Of a DNA stretch of 10,767 nucleotides, positions 7,876 through 10,767 are shown piece by piece. Within the stretch, counting starts at the first letter, position 1. Every line of letters begins with the position of its first letter. Location of the stretch: positions 1 to 10,767 of the forward strand of contig CAKSOR010000052.1 in assembly GCA_934477985.1 (NCBI GenBank), read 5' to 3'. The notes below the pieces were generated by a model. It was not told the DNA's origin, did no database searches, and was given only the letters and a program-made list of their open reading frames with translations. The stretch is from an uncultured Eubacteriales bacterium (GTDB lineage Bacteria > Bacillota > Clostridia > Oscillospirales > CAG-272). The translations under genes and the position numbers were made by a program.

Positions 7876-9066
7876 ATGGAAGACAGATTCGTTTACGCCG
7901 ACAACGCGGCGACGACAAAGACCGCGCCTGAAGTCCTCGAGGCTATGCTCCCCTTCTTCGGTGAGGGCTACGGAAATCCCTCGAGCCTCCATCAGAAGGG
8001 AAGAGAAGCGAAGGCGGCTCTCACCACAGCGCGCGAGAAGATCGCGTCGCTCCTTGGCGCGAAGCCGAATGAGATCTACTTCACCTCATGCGGTTCCGAG
8101 TCGGACAACTGGGCGATAAAGGGCGCCGCTCATGCCAACATGAACCGCGGCAAGCACATCATCTCGACGAGAATCGAGCATCACGCCGTTCTCCACTCGC
8201 TCGAGTCGCTCGAGAAGGAGGGCTTTGAGGTCACGTACCTTGACGTCGATTCGGACGGACGCGTCTCGCCCGAGGCGGTCGTGGCCGCTATGCGCGACGA
8301 CACGACGCTCGTCGAGTGCATGTTCGCGAACAACGAGGTCGGAACTATCGAGCCGATCAAGGAGATCGCGAAAGCCGTCAAGGCGAAGAACCCGAAGACC
8401 TTAGTCTTCACCGACGCCGTCCAGGCGGTCGGAAACATCCCGGTCAATGTCGCCGACCTCGGAGTGGACATGCTCGCCCTGTCGGGTCACAAGATCCACA
8501 CCCCGAAGGGAATCGGCGCGCTCTATATCAAGACCGGCACGAGAATCCTCAACCTCATCGACGGCGGCGGACAGGAGCGCGGCAAGCGCGGCGGCACTGA
8601 GAATGTCCCGTATATCGTCGGACTCGCGAAGGCGCTCGATATGGCGGTCGCCGGACTTCCCGAGATGTCCCGCGTCGAAAAGATGCGCGACAGACTGATC
8701 GACGGCATCCTCTCCGAGATCCCGCACTCGAGACTCAACGGTCCGCGTGAGGGAAGACTCCCCGGAAACGTCAATGTCTCGTTCGAGTTCATCGAGGGCG
8801 AGAGCCTTCTGCTCCTCCTCGATATGGCGGGCATCTGCGCCTCGACCGGATCGGCTTGCTCGTCGACCTCGCTCGAGCCCTCGCACGTGCTGATCTCTAT
8901 CGGAGTCCCGGTTGAGCTCGCTCACGGTTCGCTGAGACTGTCGATCAGCCGCGACACAACCGACGAGGACATTGATTACATCCTCGAGAAGCTCCCGGGA
9001 ATCGTGCAGAGACTGCGCGACATGAGCCCGCTCTACGAGGAATACCTCGCACAGAACAAGAAATAA
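7876..9066 (+). CDS. nifS: Cysteine desulfurase (NifS/IscS family)
   Basis: This PLP enzyme converts L-cysteine to alanine and delivers persulfide sulfur to Fe-S clusters and tRNA thiolation. The 396-residue protein shows all the class I signatures: YADNAATTK near the N-terminus, EHHAV with His103 stacking on PLP, NNEVGTIEP, FTDAVQ with Asp180 and Gln183, SGHK with Schiff-base Lys206, and the catalytic loop STGSACSSTSLEPSHVL with Cys328. The lysine and cysteine fall at the same positions as in E. coli IscS, and the loop has the class I rather than the SufS form. The start is ATG 7876 after AGGAG. nifU follows 15 nt downstream with its own strong ribosome binding site, so the two make a desulfurase-scaffold operon. 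Codon use matches purL. Confidence 0.96.
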   Translation: MEDRFVYADNAATTKTAPEVLEAMLPFFGEGYGNPSSLHQKGREAKAALTTAREKIASLLGAKPNEIYFTSCGSESDNWAIKGAAHANMNRGKHIISTRIEHHAVLHSLESLEKEGFEVTYLDVDSDGRVSPEAVVAAMRDDTTLVECMFANNEVGTIEPIKEIAKAVKAKNPKTLVFTDAVQAVGNIPVNVADLGVDMLALSGHKIHTPKGIGALYIKTGTRILNLIDGGGQERGKRGGTENVPYIVGLAKALDMAVAGLPEMSRVEKMRDRLIDGILSEIPHSRLNGPREGRLPGNVNVSFEFIEGESLLLLLDMAGICASTGSACSSTSLEPSHVLISIGVPVELAHGSLRLSISRDTTDEDIDYILEKLPGIVQRLRDMSPLYEEYLAQNKK

Positions 9067-9081
9067 TAAGGAGAAATAATT

Positions 9082-9516
9082 ATGTACAGCGAGAAAGTTA
9101 TGGATCATTTTGCTCACCCGCGCAATGTCGGTGAGATCGAGGACGCGAACGCGGTCGGTGAAGTCGGCAACGCGGTCTGCGGCGACATCATGAAGATGTA
9201 TATGAAGATAGACGACAATGGCGTCATCGATGACGTTAAGTTCAAGACATTCGGCTGCGGCGCGGCAATCGCGACTTCTTCGATGGCGACCGAGCTCATC
9301 AAGGGCAAGACGGTCGATGAGGCTCTGAAGCTCACGAACAAGGCGGTCATCGAGGCTCTCGACGGACTTCCGCCCCAGAAGATTCACTGCTCGGTGCTCG
9401 CCGAGGAGGCTGTCAAGGCGGCGATCGCGAACTACTATGACCGAAAGGGCATCAAGCACAACATTTCGACCGAGAACTGCGACGGCAATTGCGCGGCATG
9501 CCAGGTCAAGCACTGA
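9082..9516 (+). CDS. nifU: Fe-S cluster assembly scaffold, NifU (Clostridium type)/IscU-like
   Basis: This scaffold builds [2Fe-2S] or [4Fe-4S] clusters from sulfur supplied by the desulfurase encoded just upstream. The 144-residue protein is an IscU-type domain with the three cluster cysteines and the key aspartate: AVCGDIM (Cys33, Asp35), FGCGAA (Cys59) and KIHCSVLAE (His102, Cys103). An extra tail carries ENCDGNCAAC (Cys133, Cys137, Cys140), a CX3CX2C motif absent from E. coli IscU. I recall similar Cys-rich ends in clostridial homologues. There is no C-terminal Nfu domain, so it is not a full-length nitrogen-fixation NifU. The start is ATG 9082 with AAGGAG 8 nt upstream. No hscA, hscB or ferredoxin gene follows; a terminator closes the operon. 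Confidence 0.94.
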   Translation: MYSEKVMDHFAHPRNVGEIEDANAVGEVGNAVCGDIMKMYMKIDDNGVIDDVKFKTFGCGAAIATSSMATELIKGKTVDEALKLTNKAVIEALDGLPPQKIHCSVLAEEAVKAAIANYYDRKGIKHNISTENCDGNCAACQVKH

Positions 9517-9532
9517 TTTGTCTGGCTGATGA

Positions 9533-9557
9533 ACGGTCGGTGAATTCACACGACCGT
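9533..9557. repeat. Palindrome after nifU
   Basis: ACGGTCG (9533-9539) pairs with CGACCGT (9551-9557), and the interval contains the self-complementary GTGAATTCAC (9540-9549) with one bulged A. It lies between the nifU stop and the terminator and could form a 3' stabilising hairpin in RNA or be a protein site. The role is unknown. Confidence 0.6.
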
Positions 9558-9560
9558 CAC

Positions 9561-9604
9561 GGAGCGTACCCGGAGGATAAATCCGGGCGCGCTCCTTTTT
9601 CTTT
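9561..9604 (+). terminator. Intrinsic terminator of the nifS-nifU operon
   Basis: The outer stem GGAGCG (9561-9566)/CGCTCC (9590-9595) and inner stem CCCGG (9569-9573)/CCGGG (9583-9587) are separated by a 2-by-2 internal loop, with a 9-nt apical loop. A T-rich tract TTTTTCTTT follows at 9596-9604. Confidence 0.9.
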
Positions 9605-10097
9605 GAAAACCGACTCAATAAATTCACACCGCGGACATCAGGCGCGGGAGAGTTTACACACGGCATGGAAATGTTTACTTCATATGCACAAATTATACCA
9701 GTAATTTCCAGAGCTTCCATAATAGGGAAATTAAATGGGTACTCAGGAAAGATTTGTGCATTTTGTATAGGTGTAGAAAATATGCCTTCAAATTTGTATA
9801 GTATGCACAAAAAATGTGATGCTCTTCTGTGTAAAGAGTCGTAAGGATACGTTTGACGCACAGGTAAATACAAATTACTATTACGTTGATAATTAATATA
9901 TATTCCGGAATGTTGCGGAATTACCAGGATATGCCATACATACAAAGTAAATGGAAATTACATCTGTGCAAAATCGCCGGATGTCGAACCGGTGAAAGAC
10001 AGGTGAAGAGCCCGTCCCGAAAATGTGAACACGCCCTCGCGCCTTTTTGGAGCCCCTGTGTCACGGCACGACATAAAAGTCAGATAAAAACGCGCTA
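9605..10097. other. Gene-poor stretch with an AT-rich island
   Basis: I find no convincing gene here. From about 9661 to 9975 the DNA is AT-rich, clearly unlike the GC-rich genes around it. It contains repeated and inverted short words and a minus-strand frame open from 9945 (TTG) through the island and on into sequence antisense to nifU. No ribosome binding site or recognised start supports that frame, but part of it (minus strand, 9762-9661) resembles the C-terminal P-x-x-EAL region of family 4 glycosyltransferases. From 9976 to 10097 the base composition returns to GC-rich, with no recognisable RNA family. This may be a remnant of transferred DNA. Confidence 0.5.
9684..9761. repeat. Nested inverted repeats in the AT-rich island
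   Basis: ATGCACAAAT at 9684-9693 is the exact complement of ATTTGTGCAT at 9752-9761. Inside this pair, TAATTTCC (9702-9709) is the complement of GGAAATTA (9726-9733). A further copy, ATGCACAA, lies at 9803-9810, and AATTTGTA (9791-9798) is inverted as TACAAATT (9870-9877). No transposase or target duplication is visible, so a mobile element is not established. Confidence 0.55.
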
Positions 10098-10126
10098 TTG
10101 ACTTTTTCGCCGTGATATGTTATTAT
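10098..10126 (+). promoter_or_regulatory. Strong extended -10 promoter of the secreted-protein gene
   Basis: TTGACT (10098-10103) and TATTAT (10121-10126) are separated by 17 bp, with TG at 10118-10119 forming an extended -10. Transcription should start near 10133, about 200 nt before the coding start at 10336. Confidence 0.82.
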
Positions 10127-10132
10127 ATTTGT

Positions 10133-10335
10133 ATGAAAAAATCGACGGGTCATACGACGTTTTGCCTGAAGCATCCGAGCAAAGCCGTTTTTTGCGCCGC
10201 CGATTGGCTCATCGCCCGAAGGCACGCCGCAAAGCCGGAGCATCTGCGCCACACCTGCTCTACAAGGCGACCCGCGGCGCGGCAAGGGATCACTCTGTTC
10301 CCTCAAAGTAAATTTTTGGCAGGAGGAAAAGGTTA
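10133..10335 (+). promoter_or_regulatory. Long 5' leader, possible cis-regulatory RNA
   Basis: About 200 nt separate the predicted transcript start from the coding start. The leader is GC-rich with short foldable parts: GCC-CGAA-GGC (10214-10223), GAGCA (10238-10242) pairing with TGCTC (10256-10260), and AGGGA (10285-10289) pairing with TCCCT (10299-10303) shortly before ATTTTT. GCAAAGCCG occurs twice (near 10179 and 10229). AGGAGG (10321-10326) is the ribosome binding site. I tried to match it to the c-di-GMP, SAM, T-box, guanidine and ydaO classes and found no match. Confidence 0.4.
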
Positions 10336-10767
10336 ATGAAGAAAACCAAATCGACAAGATTACTTGCGTGTTTTTTATCATTGACATTGCTTGGGACGAC
10401 ATTCGGTGTCGTTGCCTCGGCGGCTGACGATAAAGCTACCGATAAGAACAGCTCCACCGTCAGCTACAACATAGCCGACATTCAGGATCTGCTCAACGCG
10501 GAAGCCTACAGTGAGTACGCACAGCGCAACGCCGACGTTCCGCGGGCAAAGTCTGAGATAACTATAAACGCGGTAAACTACAACAAGGAGAAGACCGACG
10601 CCAAGGTGGAGACCGTGTCAAATTACAACGGCTCGACCGGAAGCGCGCTTCTGACGCCGGCTGACGGCTCGGTAAGCTGGAACTTCTCAGTGCCCTCGAC
10701 CGGAAAGTACTCGATAGTCATCGAGTACTTTCCGGTCGAGGGCACTGAGAAGTTCCAGCTTACCGAG
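10336..10767 (+). CDS. N-terminus of a Sec-secreted protein, possibly solute/carbohydrate-binding (partial)
   Basis: The frame runs 144 codons to the window edge with no stop. A signal peptide is clear: a basic start (MKKTKSTR), a hydrophobic core (LLACFLSLTLLGTTFGVV) and an ASA-A cleavage site after residue 29. The mature part begins with an acidic, Ser/Thr-rich linker, then DLLNAEAYSEYAQRNADVPR, then a beta-rich segment with WNFSVPSTGKYSIVIEYFPV near the end. From memory, the W-x-x-x-VP-x-x-GxY-x-I-x-x-x-Y-x-P-x-x-G pattern occurs near the N-terminus of large clostridial extracellular solute-binding or carbohydrate-binding proteins; I hold this loosely. AGGAGG lies 9 nt upstream of the ATG. 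The signal peptide uses codons (TTA, TCA, GGG) avoided elsewhere in the window. The last residues lie inside a terminal palindrome and may be an artefact. Confidence 0.75.
   Translation, partial: MKKTKSTRLLACFLSLTLLGTTFGVVASAADDKATDKNSSTVSYNIADIQDLLNAEAYSEYAQRNADVPRAKSEITINAVNYNKEKTDAKVETVSNYNGSTGSALLTPADGSVSWNFSVPSTGKYSIVIEYFPVEGTEKFQLTE
10668..10767. repeat. Perfect terminal inverted repeat, 48-bp arms
   Basis: Positions 10668-10715 are exactly complementary to 10720-10767, with a 4-nt loop AGTC (10716-10719). The right arm ends at the last base of the window. Perfect arms inside a coding frame and ending at the sequence edge suggest a fold-back chimera or an assembler crossing onto the opposite strand. 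Confidence 0.95.

Noticed and set aside
9987..10035. Cobalamin riboswitch-like core (GAACCGGTGAAA, GCCCG, TGTGAA)
   Set aside because: The inner GG/CC pairing of the GGTG loop is missing, no B12-box-like segment follows, and the stretch lies upstream of the only clear promoter for the next gene.
10112..10336. Small plus-strand frame ending at the start of the secreted-protein gene
   Set aside because: Its start lies inside or at the promoter -10 region, there is no ribosome binding site, and the product looks random. It is more likely leader RNA.
10336..10371. Lipobox LLAC at residues 9-12 of the secreted protein
   Set aside because: The cysteine lies before the hydrophobic core, not after it; the ASA-A site fits ordinary signal peptidase I cleavage.

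Overview
The window looks like chromosomal DNA from an uncultured gut-type Clostridia bacterium (Oscillospiraceae/Ruminococcaceae-like). The single-chain PurL of the Firmicutes type, the NifS plus Clostridium-type NifU pair, the SigA-like promoters and the codon style (GC-rich, heavy use of TCG, GAG, CTC and AAG, almost no TTA, CTA or TCA in most genes) all suggest this. The assignment is inferred from gene content and style, not from a marker gene.

Layout. (1) 77-4816, plus strand: purL followed after 51 nt by a catalytically degenerate Gfo/Idh/MocA-like gene that starts with TTG. A perfect stem-loop terminator closes this unit and also serves the convergent gene. (2) 4844-6445, minus strand: an ECF-like sigma factor with a second winged-helix module and a large unrecognised C-terminal domain. 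(3) 6446-6637: a compact divergent control region with two clear SigA-type promoters whose -35 boxes lie 9 bp apart, plus an inverted repeat bracketing the sigma-gene promoter. (4) 6638-7770, plus strand: a PHP-domain metal-dependent phosphoesterase and RNase HI, overlapping by ATGA. (5) 7801-9604, plus strand: a promoter, cysteine desulfurase (nifS), Fe-S scaffold (nifU) and a terminator, which together form a minimal iron-sulfur assembly operon. (6) 9605-10335: about 730 bp without a convincing gene. It holds an AT-rich island of foreign appearance with nested repeats and a long stop-free minus-strand frame, then a strong extended -10 promoter and a leader of about 200 nt. (7) 10336-end: the N-terminus of a Sec-exported protein, possibly a large cell-surface carbohydrate or solute-binding protein, cut by the window edge.

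The last 100 bases form a perfect inverted repeat (48-bp arms, 4-nt loop) that ends exactly at the window end. This looks like a fold-back assembly artefact, probably seeded by a natural palindrome in the gene, so the final residues of the last gene should not be trusted.

Most genes are housekeeping: purine synthesis, RNA-DNA hybrid removal and Fe-S cluster assembly. The least ordinary parts are the multidomain sigma factor with its divergent control region, the AT-rich island, the long leader before the secreted protein and the terminal palindrome. I found no convincing new defence or mobile system, no CRISPR array and no tRNA or rRNA gene.
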